Shown one piece after another: positions 9,971 through 18,887 of a stretch of DNA of 64,000 nt. The DNA comes from an uncultured Alphaproteobacteria bacterium (GTDB lineage: Bacteria > Pseudomonadota > Alphaproteobacteria > Rhodobacterales > Rhodobacteraceae). The notes under the pieces are model-generated. The model did not search any database. It saw only the letters and a list, made by a program, of their open reading frames with translations, and had not been told where the DNA came from. The stretch covers positions 62,001-126,000 of the forward strand of contig CACBAM010000005.1 in the NCBI GenBank assembly GCA_902537215.1, given 5' to 3'. How positions within the stretch are numbered: position 1 is the first letter of the stretch; each line of letters starts with the position of its first letter. Both the position numbers and the translations under genes were made by a program.

Positions 9971-11373
9971 TTGCTACTAGATTGCCCTTAAATTTGGGAC
10001 CAATACATTTTATTGGGATTGGTGGTATAGGAATGTCCGGAATCGCTGAGGTACTTGTTAATCTTGGATACTCAGTACAAGGTTCCGATATAAAGAAAAC
10101 CAATATAACAGTTAGGCTTGCTTCTTTAGGAATAAAGACATTCTATGCGCATGACAGAGAGAACGTTAGCAATTGCTCTGTTGTTGTTATTTCTTCTGCT
10201 ATAGGAAAGGAGAATATTGAGTTAGCCTTTGCGAAACAACTTGGGATCCCTATAGTTTCTCGAGCAGAAATGCTAGCAGAATTAATGAGAATGAAGTTAA
10301 ATATTGTGGTCGCGGGTTCTCATGGAAAGACAACAACAACCTCACTTGTTGCCTCAATTGCAGAAGTGGGAAATTTAGATCCTACAGTCATCAATGGCGG
10401 TGTCATAAAAGCTTATGGTTCTAATGCCAGGTTAGGAGAAGGAGAATGGATGGTTGTGGAGGCAGATGAAAGTGACGGGTCATTTAACAAACTACCTGCA
10501 ACCGTTGCGATAGTAACTAATATTGATAAAGAACATTTGGATTACTACAGCAGCTTTTTAAACTTAAAAAGAGCTTTTGAAAGATTTATTTCAAGTGTTC
10601 CTTTCTACGGAGTAGCCATTTGTTGTATAGATGATAAAAACGTCGCCAATGTAATCTCAAATGTCAAGGATCGAAAAATTATTACTTATGGGTTTTCGGA
10701 AAAAGCAGATTTTACAATAAGAAATTTAAGAGTTGATGAACAAGGCACAAGATTTGACTTAGATGACAAAGTTTCAAATATTTATTTGAGAGACTTTTAT
10801 TTACCAATGATAGGTCAACATAATGCTCTAAATGCTTGTGCTGCCATTCTGGCAGCTTCGAATTTGTCAATTCCAATAAAATTCATTAAAAGCGCACTAG
10901 CAAAATTTGAAGGAGTGTCGAGGCGCTTCACAAGGATTGGTTTCTTCAATGGAGCTATGATAATAGATGACTATGCACATCATCCTGTAGAAATCGAAGC
11001 TGTCATTTCTGCTGCCAAAGCAATTACAAATGGAAGAATAATTGTAGTACATCAGCCGCATAGATTTTCAAGGCTGAAGTCGTTATTCAAAGACTTTACG
11101 AAATGCTTTAGAGGCGCGGATATTCTTGGTATAGCTCCGGTTTTTGCCGCTGGTGAACACCGGCTTGATGGGTTTGATAGTAAAACTCTGATAAAATGCT
11201 TTACAAAAAGAGATACGCAAAAAGTTGAGTATATTGAAGACGAATTTTCGTTTAGTAAATTTGTAAAAACTAATTGTAATAGGGGCGACATTTTCTTAAC
11301 TCTGGGGGCTGGCAGTATAACTAATTGGGTTAATAACCTATCTTTTCTAAGTGATGAAAATGGGCATGAATAA
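9967..11373 (+). CDS. murC: UDP-N-acetylmuramate--L-alanine ligase MurC
   Basis: First Mur ligase, joining L-Ala to UDP-MurNAc. Domain 1 has the dinucleotide-like loop FIGIGGIGMSGIAEVL. Domain 2 has AGSHGKTTTTS and EADESDGSF. Domain 3 has the DDYAHHPVEI motif typical of MurC. 468 residues. It overlaps murG at its 5' end and murB at its 3' end, as in other tightly packed dcw operons. Confidence 0.96.
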   Translation: MIATRLPLNLGPIHFIGIGGIGMSGIAEVLVNLGYSVQGSDIKKTNITVRLASLGIKTFYAHDRENVSNCSVVVISSAIGKENIELAFAKQLGIPIVSRAEMLAELMRMKLNIVVAGSHGKTTTTSLVASIAEVGNLDPTVINGGVIKAYGSNARLGEGEWMVVEADESDGSFNKLPATVAIVTNIDKEHLDYYSSFLNLKRAFERFISSVPFYGVAICCIDDKNVANVISNVKDRKIITYGFSEKADFTIRNLRVDEQGTRFDLDDKVSNIYLRDFYLPMIGQHNALNACAAILAASNLSIPIKFIKSALAKFEGVSRRFTRIGFFNGAMIIDDYAHHPVEIEAVISAAKAITNGRIIVVHQPHRFSRLKSLFKDFTKCFRGADILGIAPVFAAGEHRLDGFDSKTLIKCFTKRDTQKVEYIEDEFSFSKFVKTNCNRGDIFLTLGAGSITNWVNNLSFLSDENGHE

Positions 11374-12304
11374 AAAGAGTAAATTGGGTTTCTTTGATGA
11401 AAATCAATTTTTAGGATCAATAAATTATTCTTTTCCTTTATCAAAAATTAGTTGGTTAAAAGTAGGAGGACCAGTAGATATTTTGTTTAGGCCAAAAAAT
11501 TTGGATGATTTATCTAGGTTTCTCTCTCTAATACCAGTTGAAGTGAATGTTATGCCGATAGGAGCTTGTTCAAATCTTTTGGTAAGAGATGGAGGTCTTT
11601 CAGGAGTTGCAGTAAAACTAGGTGGAGGCTTTTCAGAAATAGAAATAAAAAATAATGAAGTAAGACTTGGAGCAGGGAATTTTAGTTCTAAGGTTGCTGT
11701 TAATTTATCTAAACTAGGTTACGATTTATCTTTTTTGAGAACGATACCCGGAACTATAGGTGGGGCGATAGCGATGAACGCTGGCTGCTATGGCAACTAC
11801 ATAGGTGATTATGTACGAAGTTTAGAAGGCGTCAATAAGTCAGGTAACATTATTCGATTGAGCAAGGAAAATCTCCAATTTAAATACCGCTGTAGTAGGT
11901 TACCGGATGACTTTATTGTGACCTCCGCTATTTTGAAGCCAAAAATAGAAAATAAAGGGGCAATAGAAGCAAAAATGAAAGAGATGGTGTCCAAAAGAGA
12001 AGAGACACAGCCTATCAAGAAAGCAACCTGTGGCTCAACTTTCAAGAATCCTGACGGAAAATCGTCACTTATGCTAGAGGACTCAATAGATTTTAAAGCT
12101 TGGAGTTTGATTGATAGAGCAGGCTTAAGGGGCAAAAAAATGGGCAAAGCCATGGTATCAAAAAAGCACCCAAATTTTTTAATAAATCTGGGGGGCGCAA
12201 CTGCTGAGGAAATGGAGTTGCTTGGAGAGTATATAAGGAAAGCAGTCTATGAAAAATTTAAAGTTTCGCTTGATTGGGAAGTAAAAAGGGTTGGGAGAAA
12301 ATGA
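11351..12304 (+). CDS. murB: UDP-N-acetylenolpyruvoylglucosamine reductase MurB
   Basis: FAD/NADPH enzyme that reduces UDP-GlcNAc-enolpyruvate to UDP-MurNAc. Recognised by the FAD-binding stretch around PIGACSNLLVRDGG, GTIGGAIAMNAGCYG, and the C-terminal catalytic region (CGSTFKNP, LIDRAGLRG, HPNFLIN). About 313-317 residues. The start is ambiguous within the murC overlap: GTG 11351, ATG 11354, ATG 11360 and ATG 11366 are all in frame, and 11366 gives the shortest (8-nt) overlap. Its stop overlaps the ddl start. Confidence 0.95.
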   Translation: MMKMGMNKKSKLGFFDENQFLGSINYSFPLSKISWLKVGGPVDILFRPKNLDDLSRFLSLIPVEVNVMPIGACSNLLVRDGGLSGVAVKLGGGFSEIEIKNNEVRLGAGNFSSKVAVNLSKLGYDLSFLRTIPGTIGGAIAMNAGCYGNYIGDYVRSLEGVNKSGNIIRLSKENLQFKYRCSRLPDDFIVTSAILKPKIENKGAIEAKMKEMVSKREETQPIKKATCGSTFKNPDGKSSLMLEDSIDFKAWSLIDRAGLRGKKMGKAMVSKKHPNFLINLGGATAEEMELLGEYIRKAVYEKFKVSLDWEVKRVGRK

Positions 12305-13251
12305 AATTGCACACATCAGCTAATCCAAAAAATATCTCTAAGGTCTTATTATTACAGGGAGGAGTTTCAGAGGAGAAAGAGGTGTCAGATTCAACGGCTG
12401 AGAGCTGCATAGAGGCACTTAAAAGAATAAACCTAGATGTCGACGCGGTGAAAGTTAACTCAAACAATATACAAGACTTAGCTGAGGTCATAAAAAGTCA
12501 GAATCCTGACATTATTTTTAACGCCTTACATGGTGGCATCGGAGAAAACGGGACTATTCAGGGTCTATTTGAAATACTTAAAATTCCATATACACACTCT
12601 GGAGTTTTATCCTCGGCAATGGCAATGGATAAATTTATCTCAAAAAAAATGTTTCAATCATCTGGTTTACCAGTGATAGAGGACCTGCTTTTAGGTGGAG
12701 AAGAACAATTAGATAAGATACCTTTCGCCCCTCCATTTGTAATTAAGCCAAATAGTGGAGGTTCCTCTGTTGGAATTCACTTTATAAAATTTGAAGAGCA
12801 AATTGAAGAGGTTGGGAGGATTGTTGCAGATCAACATAGGGAGTATCTTTTGGAGCGATATATTCCTGGTAGAGAGTTAACTGTTGCTGTTCTAAATGGC
12901 AGACCTTTGACAGTTACGGACATTGTAACTGATGAATGGTATAATTACGATGCTAAATATAAAAATGGGGGTTCCGAGCATATTGTTCCTGCAGATATTC
13001 CGCAAGAGATATTCGATCTGTGCATTAATTATGCAGTTACTGCACATAATACTTTGGGTTGTCGAGGTATTACTCGTTCGGATTTCAGATGGAATGAGAA
13101 GAATGGGAAAGAAGGACTATACATACTTGAACTTAATACCCAGCCAGGGATGACCAAAACTTCCCTTGTACCTGAACAGGCAAAATATGTCGGTCTAGAC
13201 TTACAATACATTTGCCTAGAGTTGATTAAAGACGCATCGTGTAACAAATAG
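12301..13251 (+). CDS. ddl: D-alanine--D-alanine ligase
   Basis: ATP-grasp ligase that makes the D-Ala-D-Ala dipeptide used by MurF. Seen: the N-terminal LLQGGVSEEKEVS, the HGGIGENGTIQG loop, VIKPNSGGSSVGIH in the ATP-grasp fold, and the C-terminal metal-binding ELNTQPGMT. I start at ATG 12301, which forms an ATGA overlap with the murB stop and follows a GGGAG ribosome binding site. 316 residues. DdlA and DdlB are not told apart by sequence alone, but the dcw location fits DdlB. Confidence 0.95.
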   Translation: MKLHTSANPKNISKVLLLQGGVSEEKEVSDSTAESCIEALKRINLDVDAVKVNSNNIQDLAEVIKSQNPDIIFNALHGGIGENGTIQGLFEILKIPYTHSGVLSSAMAMDKFISKKMFQSSGLPVIEDLLLGGEEQLDKIPFAPPFVIKPNSGGSSVGIHFIKFEEQIEEVGRIVADQHREYLLERYIPGRELTVAVLNGRPLTVTDIVTDEWYNYDAKYKNGGSEHIVPADIPQEIFDLCINYAVTAHNTLGCRGITRSDFRWNEKNGKEGLYILELNTQPGMTKTSLVPEQAKYVGLDLQYICLELIKDASCNK

Positions 13252-13258
13252 GTGAAAA

Positions 13259-14122
13259 ATGAATTTGTTGAAATCTAATGATCCAGCACCGTCGAGGTTA
13301 TATTATAAGATAAACAGATTATTTTACAGGCTTTGGTTTAAATTAGTGTTAATAACAGTTTTCTTGGTTGTTAGCATATTGCTATCGAAAAAATTTCTCT
13401 ACAAAGACATTGACTTAAATGCAGAGATTAGATTTTTGAGTGAGGAAAGTTCCGCTATATACAAAGGCCTAACAGAACTCTCCATTACGAGAATTTTAGT
13501 AAAAGGTGCCCAAGACCCGTTGAAAAAAGAAATAATAACTTTAATTGAGAACGTTGCAACCGAAGGGTTTTCCGCGTTGAAAGCGCAGGCCTTGAGAGAA
13601 AAGATAGAAGATATAAGAAAGGTTAAAAAAGCTTTTGTTAAATTTTCTACTGATGGATTAGTAATTGTAGATGTTATTGAAAGAAAAGAAGCCGTTGTAT
13701 TTTTTAATAATGATCTGTATGAGGTCCTTGATGTTAATGGAGTTATATTGTCCGTAAAACAGAATTATGAAGAATTATCAAAATTACCGCTTTTAGTTGG
13801 AAAAGATGCATCAAAAAATATAAATGCACTATTAGCATTAGTGAATGAGATAGGATCATATCAATCAGAGGTGTTATACTATGAATGGGTCGGAGAAAGG
13901 CGTTGGGATATTCATATGAAAAGCGAGTTGGTTTTCAAGTTGCCAGAGAATAATTTGAATAAAGGATTAGGGGTAATGCGCATGTTTCTACGCGAGACAA
14001 ATAAGCTTTCAAAAACTGTAGTTGCTGTTGATTTGAGAAATATAGATAAACCAATAATAAGGTTCAGGAAAGCCCCACCAGTCGAATACATTGGAAAAGA
14101 TACAAGGAGGTTAGCTGGTTGA
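13259..14122 (+). CDS. ftsQ: cell division protein FtsQ
   Basis: Bitopic division protein linking FtsL/FtsB to the rest of the divisome. A basic cytoplasmic N-terminus and one signal-anchor helix (about residues 29-45, LVLITVFLVVSILL) precede a periplasmic POTRA-like region (ITRILVKGA onward) and the FtsQ domain. 287 residues. Sequence conservation is low, as usual for FtsQ, but position between ddl and ftsA plus topology make the call secure. It overlaps ftsA by 4 nt. Confidence 0.9.
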   Translation: MNLLKSNDPAPSRLYYKINRLFYRLWFKLVLITVFLVVSILLSKKFLYKDIDLNAEIRFLSEESSAIYKGLTELSITRILVKGAQDPLKKEIITLIENVATEGFSALKAQALREKIEDIRKVKKAFVKFSTDGLVIVDVIERKEAVVFFNNDLYEVLDVNGVILSVKQNYEELSKLPLLVGKDASKNINALLALVNEIGSYQSEVLYYEWVGERRWDIHMKSELVFKLPENNLNKGLGVMRMFLRETNKLSKTVVAVDLRNIDKPIIRFRKAPPVEYIGKDTRRLAG

Positions 14123-15450
14123 GGAAATTATTGCAGAGTCAGAGGCAGTTAAGGCAAAAAAGGTTGGCCGCAATAAAAAAGGGAACTGTTGCTCTGATAG
14201 ACCTTGGAAGCTCTAAGGTGATGTGCTTAGTAGTTTCTCTCACTGACATAAATCAAATTAATTCATTCTCAACTGGTAAATCAGATAGAGGAGTGACTTT
14301 CAGAGTTATTGGTGCCTCAACCACAAAATCTAGGGGGATCAGGGATGGCGAAATATATGAGATGAGGGAAGTAGAAAGTGCAATAAGGACTGTAATTCAA
14401 CGGGCTCAAAAAATGGCAGGTTGCCTAATTGAGAATGTTTTTCTGACCTTTTCTACTGGCACGCAGAAATCTAATCTGATCTCATCCTCTATTGAATTTA
14501 TGCAAAGGGAAGTAACAGAACTAGATATCGGACATGCGCTTTCGCGGGTAAATCTAGTTTATGATGATCCGAAAAGAGAAATAATCCACGCTTTGCCAGT
14601 TAATTTTAGTATCGATAATAGGCATGGATACATGGACCCAAGGGGAATAAGTGGATCGAAGCTGTCGGTCGACGTTAACATTGTTTCTATCCAATCAGAT
14701 ATAATAAAGAATATGGTGAGTTGTTTGAATAAATGTGATCTTTCTCTGGCAGGAATAGCACTAGCCCCCTATGTTTCTGGGCAATCAAGCCTTCTTGAAG
14801 ATGAAATGCAAATTGGTGTTGTTTGTATTGATTTAGGTGCTTCCAGTTCGAGTATATCAATTTTCTTTCGAAAGAATTTAATCTTTTCTGAATCGATAAG
14901 GATCGGAGGACAACATATAACAAGAGATATTATGCAGGCATTCCAAATCTCTTTCTTAGCAGCTGAAAGATTAAAAGTTTTACATGGAGGTTTGATGCCT
15001 GCCAGCTTGGATGATAGAGAAACGATAGAATTGCCTGAGAACAATACAGATCTTTATGCTGACAGAAGAACTATAACAAAGTCTGAATTACTAGGAGTAA
15101 TACGGCCAAGAGTTGAGGAGATCTTCGATTCACTAAGGACAATATTAGATAGCTCGGACTTCGAGTTTCTACCTGGACAAAAAGTCGTTTTAACCGGTGG
15201 GGGTAGCAAGTTAGCGAATATATTGGATTTTTCTTCTATATTTCTTGGAAAACCAACACGTGTCGCTGTACCAATGAGAATTCAAGGGCTGCCAGCATCA
15301 ACTCACGGTCCTGAAGCTGCTGCTGCTATAGGGCTGGCCTTAAATCTAGCTCAACCGCAAGATGAGTTATGGGACTTTAAAGCACCTTTTGAGCATGAAG
15401 GGGATGAGCTAATAAGAAGAACCTGGCGGTGGGTAAAATCAAACTGGTAA
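14119..15450 (+). CDS. ftsA: cell division protein FtsA
   Basis: Actin-like ATPase that anchors FtsZ filaments to the membrane and recruits later division proteins. The phosphate-binding loop IDLGSSKVMCLV is near residue 27, a second one CIDLGASSSSI lies near 235, and the adenosine motif VLTGGGSKL is near 355. The last residues (RRTWRWVKSNW) form a basic/aromatic amphipathic tail, the usual membrane-targeting sequence. The TTG start at 14119 has a strong AAGGAGG site ending 8 nt upstream and overlaps the ftsQ stop. 443 residues. Confidence 0.95.
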   Translation: MRKLLQSQRQLRQKRLAAIKKGTVALIDLGSSKVMCLVVSLTDINQINSFSTGKSDRGVTFRVIGASTTKSRGIRDGEIYEMREVESAIRTVIQRAQKMAGCLIENVFLTFSTGTQKSNLISSSIEFMQREVTELDIGHALSRVNLVYDDPKREIIHALPVNFSIDNRHGYMDPRGISGSKLSVDVNIVSIQSDIIKNMVSCLNKCDLSLAGIALAPYVSGQSSLLEDEMQIGVVCIDLGASSSSISIFFRKNLIFSESIRIGGQHITRDIMQAFQISFLAAERLKVLHGGLMPASLDDRETIELPENNTDLYADRRTITKSELLGVIRPRVEEIFDSLRTILDSSDFEFLPGQKVVLTGGGSKLANILDFSSIFLGKPTRVAVPMRIQGLPASTHGPEAAAAIGLALNLAQPQDELWDFKAPFEHEGDELIRRTWRWVKSNW

Positions 15451-15489
15451 AAACTTTCCTTATAAAAACTGGACTAGAGGATAAAAATA

Positions 15490-15518
15490 GTGACGAGTTA
15501 AAGTGATTCGGTTATTAT
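15490..15518 (+). promoter_or_regulatory. candidate ftsZ promoter
   Basis: In the 113-nt gap between ftsA and ftsZ, GTGACG (15490-15495) and TATTAT (15513-15518) are separated by exactly 17 nt. They match the sigma-70 -35 and -10 consensus at 4/6 and 5/6 positions by eye. It would allow ftsZ expression independent of the upstream operon, as is common. The -10 box sits in the loop of the inverted repeat at 15504-15526. Inference only; no transcript data. Confidence 0.4.
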
Positions 15519-15526
15519 ACGAATCA
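15504..15526. promoter_or_regulatory. inverted repeat with two GANTC sites upstream of ftsZ
   Basis: Perfect 7-bp arms TGATTCG (15504-15510) and CGAATCA (15520-15526) flank a 9-nt centre. Each arm contains a GANTC pentamer, at 15505-15509 and 15521-15525. GANTC is the target of the alphaproteobacterial cell-cycle methylase CcrM. The repeat covers the putative -10 box, so it looks like an operator or methylation-sensitive element, although it could simply be an RNA hairpin in the leader. Confidence 0.45.
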
Positions 15527-15563
15527 GCAGAAAAAAATAAAAAAACTTTAATGGCAGGCAACA

Positions 15564-17048
15564 ATGGCAATAAATATAAGGATTCCTGAACATCAGGAAT
15601 TAAAGCCAAGAATACTAGTTTTTGGTATTGGAGGCGCTGGTGGAAACGCTGTAAATAACATGATGTTGAAAAATCTGGAGGGAGCAGAGTTTGTAGCTGC
15701 AAACACAGATGCACAGGCCTTACAGCAATCAAATGCTCAAACAAAGTTACAGTTGGGGTTAAAAAGAACTCAGGGACTTGGAGCTGGTGCAAAACCGGAG
15801 GTCGGAAATGAGGCTGCCGTGGAAAGCACAGAACAGATCGCAGATATTTTAGATGGTGCAAATCTTTGTTTTATAACGGCAGGAATGGGTGGTGGAACAG
15901 GCACAGGGGCAGCTCCCATTGTTGCTGAGCTAGCAAGACAAAAGGAAATACTGACAGTTGGTGTTGTAACAAAACCTTTTCAATTTGAAGGTACTACCAG
16001 AATGAAACAAGCTGATGAGGGAATAGCAGCATTGCAGAAGGTGGTAGACACTCTGATAGTAATCCCTAATCAGAACTTATTCAGACTAGCAACAGAAAAG
16101 ACAACATTTACTGAAGCTTTTTCTATGGCTGACGATGTTCTTTACCAGGGCGTAAAAGGAGTTACGGATCTGATGGTTAAACCTGGACTTATCAATTTGG
16201 ACTTTGCCGATGTGAGGTCTGTCATGGATGAAATGGGGAAAGCAATGATGGGTACGGGAGAAGCTAGCGGTGAGGACAGAGCATTGCAAGCTGCAGAGAA
16301 GGCAATAGCTAATCCTTTACTGGATGAGATTTCACTCAAGGGAGCTACTGGAGTACTTATAAATGTAACTGGCAGTAATGATATGACTCTATTTGAAGTA
16401 GATGAAGCAGCAAATAGAATAAGAGACGAAGTAGACCCAGAGGCTAATATAATAGTTGGATCAACTTTTGACTCTGACCTTACAGGCTCTATAAGAGTGT
16501 CTGTCGTGGCTACTGGCATAGATGTAGCTGAATTTTCAAAGCCTAATTCTAATGCACTCAATGAAATAAAGGGGTCTGATAGAATTGAAGTCGATAACAC
16601 TAATCAGCACAGCTATTTTTCCGGAGATATCTTGCAAGAAAATCAGATGAAAGACGAGCAATCCAGATTTGATGGAGATAGTTTAGATAAAGAAAAAAAT
16701 GATATGGAACCAATAGCAAGCACTCTTACCTCAGCTAAATTTTCTTCTGAAGAAAATATTGGTAATGTTGATAAAAGTGAAACTGATAAAAAATTAGAGC
16801 AACCTCTTAACCAAGTTACTTCAGAGATAAACCTACCTTCAAGAAAGCATAACGTTGGATCCGCACCTTCAAGTGGAGGTTTGAACAATCTCATAAGACG
16901 TATGACGGGCTTTGGAGAAAAAAGGGAGAAAGAAGATAACGAAGCTACAAAGGATCAAATAGTTCAGGAGGATGGAAATTTATTAACAGACAGAGAAGAT
17001 GAGAGCAAGCTAGAGATTCCAGCTTTTTTACGTAGACAAGCTAATTGA
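15564..17048 (+). CDS. ftsZ: cell division protein FtsZ
   Basis: Tubulin-like GTPase that forms the Z ring. The GTP-binding domain has [13 protein letters not shown] and the tubulin signature [10 protein letters not shown] (about residues 110-120), followed by the T7-loop region NLDFADV. A variable acidic linker (about residues 325-480) leads to the conserved C-terminal peptide [10 protein letters not shown] at the very end, the FtsA/partner-binding tail. 494 residues. The region downstream to lpxC is 80 nt. Confidence 0.98.
   Translation: MAINIRIPEHQELKPRILVFGIGGAGGNAVNNMMLKNLEGAEFVAANTDAQALQQSNAQTKLQLGLKRTQGLGAGAKPEVGNEAAVESTEQIADILDGANLCFITAGMGGGTGTGAAPIVAELARQKEILTVGVVTKPFQFEGTTRMKQADEGIAALQKVVDTLIVIPNQNLFRLATEKTTFTEAFSMADDVLYQGVKGVTDLMVKPGLINLDFADVRSVMDEMGKAMMGTGEASGEDRALQAAEKAIANPLLDEISLKGATGVLINVTGSNDMTLFEVDEAANRIRDEVDPEANIIVGSTFDSDLTGSIRVSVVATGIDVAEFSKPNSNALNEIKGSDRIEVDNTNQHSYFSGDILQENQMKDEQSRFDGDSLDKEKNDMEPIASTLTSAKFSSEENIGNVDKSETDKKLEQPLNQVTSEINLPSRKHNVGSAPSSGGLNNLIRRMTGFGEKREKEDNEATKDQIVQEDGNLLTDREDESKLEIPAFLRRQAN
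15582..15600 (+). repeat. perfect inverted repeat in codons 7-13 of ftsZ
   Basis: ATTCCTGA (15582-15589) and TCAGGAAT (15593-15600) form an 8-bp perfect stem with a 3-nt loop just inside the ftsZ coding sequence, about 18 nt after the start codon. Such a hairpin could slow translation initiation or be a protein-binding palindrome. It encodes ordinary residues (IPEHQE), so coincidence is possible. Confidence 0.4.
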
Positions 17049-17104
17049 ATAACAATTGAATTATTTTGACATATAACTGTGTATTGAGCTTTCTTGCTGA
17101 TTAG

Positions 17105-17127
17105 GTAACCTTTAGATTGAAGGTTGC
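17105..17127 (+). promoter_or_regulatory. hairpin covering the lpxC ribosome binding site
   Basis: AACCTT (17107-17112) and AAGGTT (17120-17125) pair perfectly across a 7-nt loop. The stem extends by one G-U and one G-C pair (17106/17126 and 17105/17127). The 3' arm holds the AAGG sequence that lies 5 nt before ATG 17129 and is the only evident Shine-Dalgarno site, so the folded form would hide it. This suggests control of lpxC translation. Confidence 0.45.
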
Positions 17128-17128
17128 A

Positions 17129-18052
17129 ATGTTTCAGAAATCTATAAAAAACTCATTTAAGCTTGAAGGAAAAGGCCTACATTTTGGTAAAAATGCCAAA
17201 ATAAACGTCCACCCTGCTTCAGCCGATCATGGCATAGTTTTTAAGAGAACGGACGTGAAGTACGATCAAGCTTATGTCAAGGCTAGCTTTGAGAATGTAT
17301 CTAAGACTTATTTACGGACTCAACTTACAAATAGTATGGGAGTTTCAATAATAACTGCCGAACATATTTTAGCTGCTTTTGCAGGCTTAGGAATTCATAA
17401 TGCATTGATTGAAATCAACGAAGCAGAGCTTCCCATATTCGATGGATCCTCAAGAATATTTGTTAAAGCAATACTGGAAGCAGGAGTTGCTGAGCTAGGG
17501 AAAAAGACTAAATTGTACAAAGTGGTTAACAGTATCCGAGTAGGTAACTCAGATGCTTGGGCAGAATTAAGACCTTCGAATACATTCTCAATAGATTTTG
17601 AAATGAACTGGCCTGGCACGGCACTTAACAGACAAAGCCTTGATATGCCTATTGTAAATGGAGCATTCGTGAGAGAAATCTGTGATAGTAGAACTTTTTG
17701 CCGAAAAAGCGATGTTGTACGACTCAAAGATGAAGGGTTTGCGTTAGGAGGAGGAGTCGAGAATGCAATCGTCGTTGGAGAAAATGAGATGACTGTACAG
17801 GATGGACTGAGATATTCAGATGAATGTATTCGACATAAGATTCTTGATGCCCTTGGAGACTTGAGCCTCGTAGGGAGGCCAATTTTAGGAAAATTTATTT
17901 CATGTTCTGGTGGTCATGGCCTAACAAATCTTTTGCTGAGAGAGTGTTTTAAAAGGGGAGACATATTTGTTAGTGAAGATTTCTCAGATGGAGATAGGGA
18001 CAAACTTCCAGGTTTTGATATTTCAGAATCTGATATACAGAATATACTCTAA
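17129..18052 (+). CDS. lpxC: UDP-3-O-acyl-N-acetylglucosamine deacetylase LpxC
   Basis: Zinc amidase for the committed step of lipid A synthesis. It begins with the family pattern KNSFKLEGKGLHFGK. The TAEHILAAFAGLGIHNALIEIN stretch contributes the first zinc histidine and IFDGSS follows. The DECIRHKILDALGDLSLVG segment supplies the zinc His and Asp, and SGGHGLTNLLLRE the catalytic histidine. 307 residues from ATG 17129, preferred over TTG 17117 because it is preceded by AAGG and matches the family N-terminus. It usually follows ftsZ, as here. Confidence 0.96.
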   Translation: MFQKSIKNSFKLEGKGLHFGKNAKINVHPASADHGIVFKRTDVKYDQAYVKASFENVSKTYLRTQLTNSMGVSIITAEHILAAFAGLGIHNALIEINEAELPIFDGSSRIFVKAILEAGVAELGKKTKLYKVVNSIRVGNSDAWAELRPSNTFSIDFEMNWPGTALNRQSLDMPIVNGAFVREICDSRTFCRKSDVVRLKDEGFALGGGVENAIVVGENEMTVQDGLRYSDECIRHKILDALGDLSLVGRPILGKFISCSGGHGLTNLLLRECFKRGDIFVSEDFSDGDRDKLPGFDISESDIQNIL

Positions 18053-18115
18053 TTACTAAAGAATATTTGGCCCTCTTATCTTGACTTATAGATAATATTG
18101 AAGTTAGAAAGAAAT

Positions 18116-18886
18116 ATGCTCTTTTTGTTTCGTTCATTCAAAATTTTTAATATTTGTTCGCTGCTTGTTCTACTTTCAAGCTGTGGTAACAAATTACCAA
18201 GTGAGATCAACGAGAGCAACACACCTGAGGAGATAATCAAACTGGGAGATGAGGCGTATCAAAAGGGCTATTTTGAACGAGCAGGAGATTACTATATGGA
18301 GGTGAACACGTACTTCCCCTATTCAGTAGAAGATGAGCTTGGATTGAGCAAGGCTGTAGACGCTTATTACAAAGCAGGAAAGTTCGAGGACTCACGTTTG
18401 GCATCGGCCAAATTTTTAAGTCTCTACCCAGAAAGTAATAGAGCTCAACAAGTACTATATTTTCGGTCAAAGGGTTATTGTGATGAGATAGATATTATTG
18501 AGAGAGATCAAGCAGCAGCCAGAGATTGTATAGCGAGCTTTTCAGCTTTTCAAAGGTTATATCCTAAAAGTAGTGCAAAAAATGAAGCTCAGAGTAATAT
18601 GAGCAGAGCTAGAGAATTCCTGGTAGGTCAGCAATTAAATGTTGGAAAATATTATCTAAAGAGAAATAATCCAACGGCCGCCATGAGAAGATTTAAAAAA
18701 ATCAAGAAAACTACAAAAGTTTCCGGTTTTTTACCTGAGACATCATATAGACTTATTGAAAGCTTTCTAATAATTGGACTATTGAATGAGGCATTGTCTG
18801 AAATGAAATATATGAGTAAAAAATTCCCAGCCAGTGAGTGGACTAATAAAGCTTCGAATTTAATCGGTAACTCAGGACTTAATTAG
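18116..18886 (+). CDS. bamD: outer membrane assembly lipoprotein BamD (ComL/YfiO)
   Basis: Lipoprotein with a signal peptide ending in the lipobox LLSSC, then tetratricopeptide-like repeats (GDEAYQKGYFERAGDYYMEV and following pairs of helices). The pattern matches BamD, an essential part of the BAM machine that inserts outer membrane beta-barrel proteins. I start at ATG 18116, about 12 residues before the hydrophobic segment; an in-frame TTG at 18098 is possible. About 256 residues. The lpxC-bamD-recN order is standard in alphaproteobacteria. Confidence 0.92.
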   Translation: MLFLFRSFKIFNICSLLVLLSSCGNKLPSEINESNTPEEIIKLGDEAYQKGYFERAGDYYMEVNTYFPYSVEDELGLSKAVDAYYKAGKFEDSRLASAKFLSLYPESNRAQQVLYFRSKGYCDEIDIIERDQAAARDCIASFSAFQRLYPKSSAKNEAQSNMSRAREFLVGQQLNVGKYYLKRNNPTAAMRRFKKIKKTTKVSGFLPETSYRLIESFLIIGLLNEALSEMKYMSKKFPASEWTNKASNLIGNSGLN

Positions 18887-18887
18887 C

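Noticed and set aside
11052-11444. 130-residue minus-strand frame opposite murC/murB
   Set aside because: Antisense to strongly conserved Mur enzyme coding sequence, with no domain or ribosome binding site.
18081-18098. TTGACT next to GATAATAT upstream of bamD as a promoter
   Set aside because: The two elements are only about 4-6 nt apart, far from the 16-18 nt needed.
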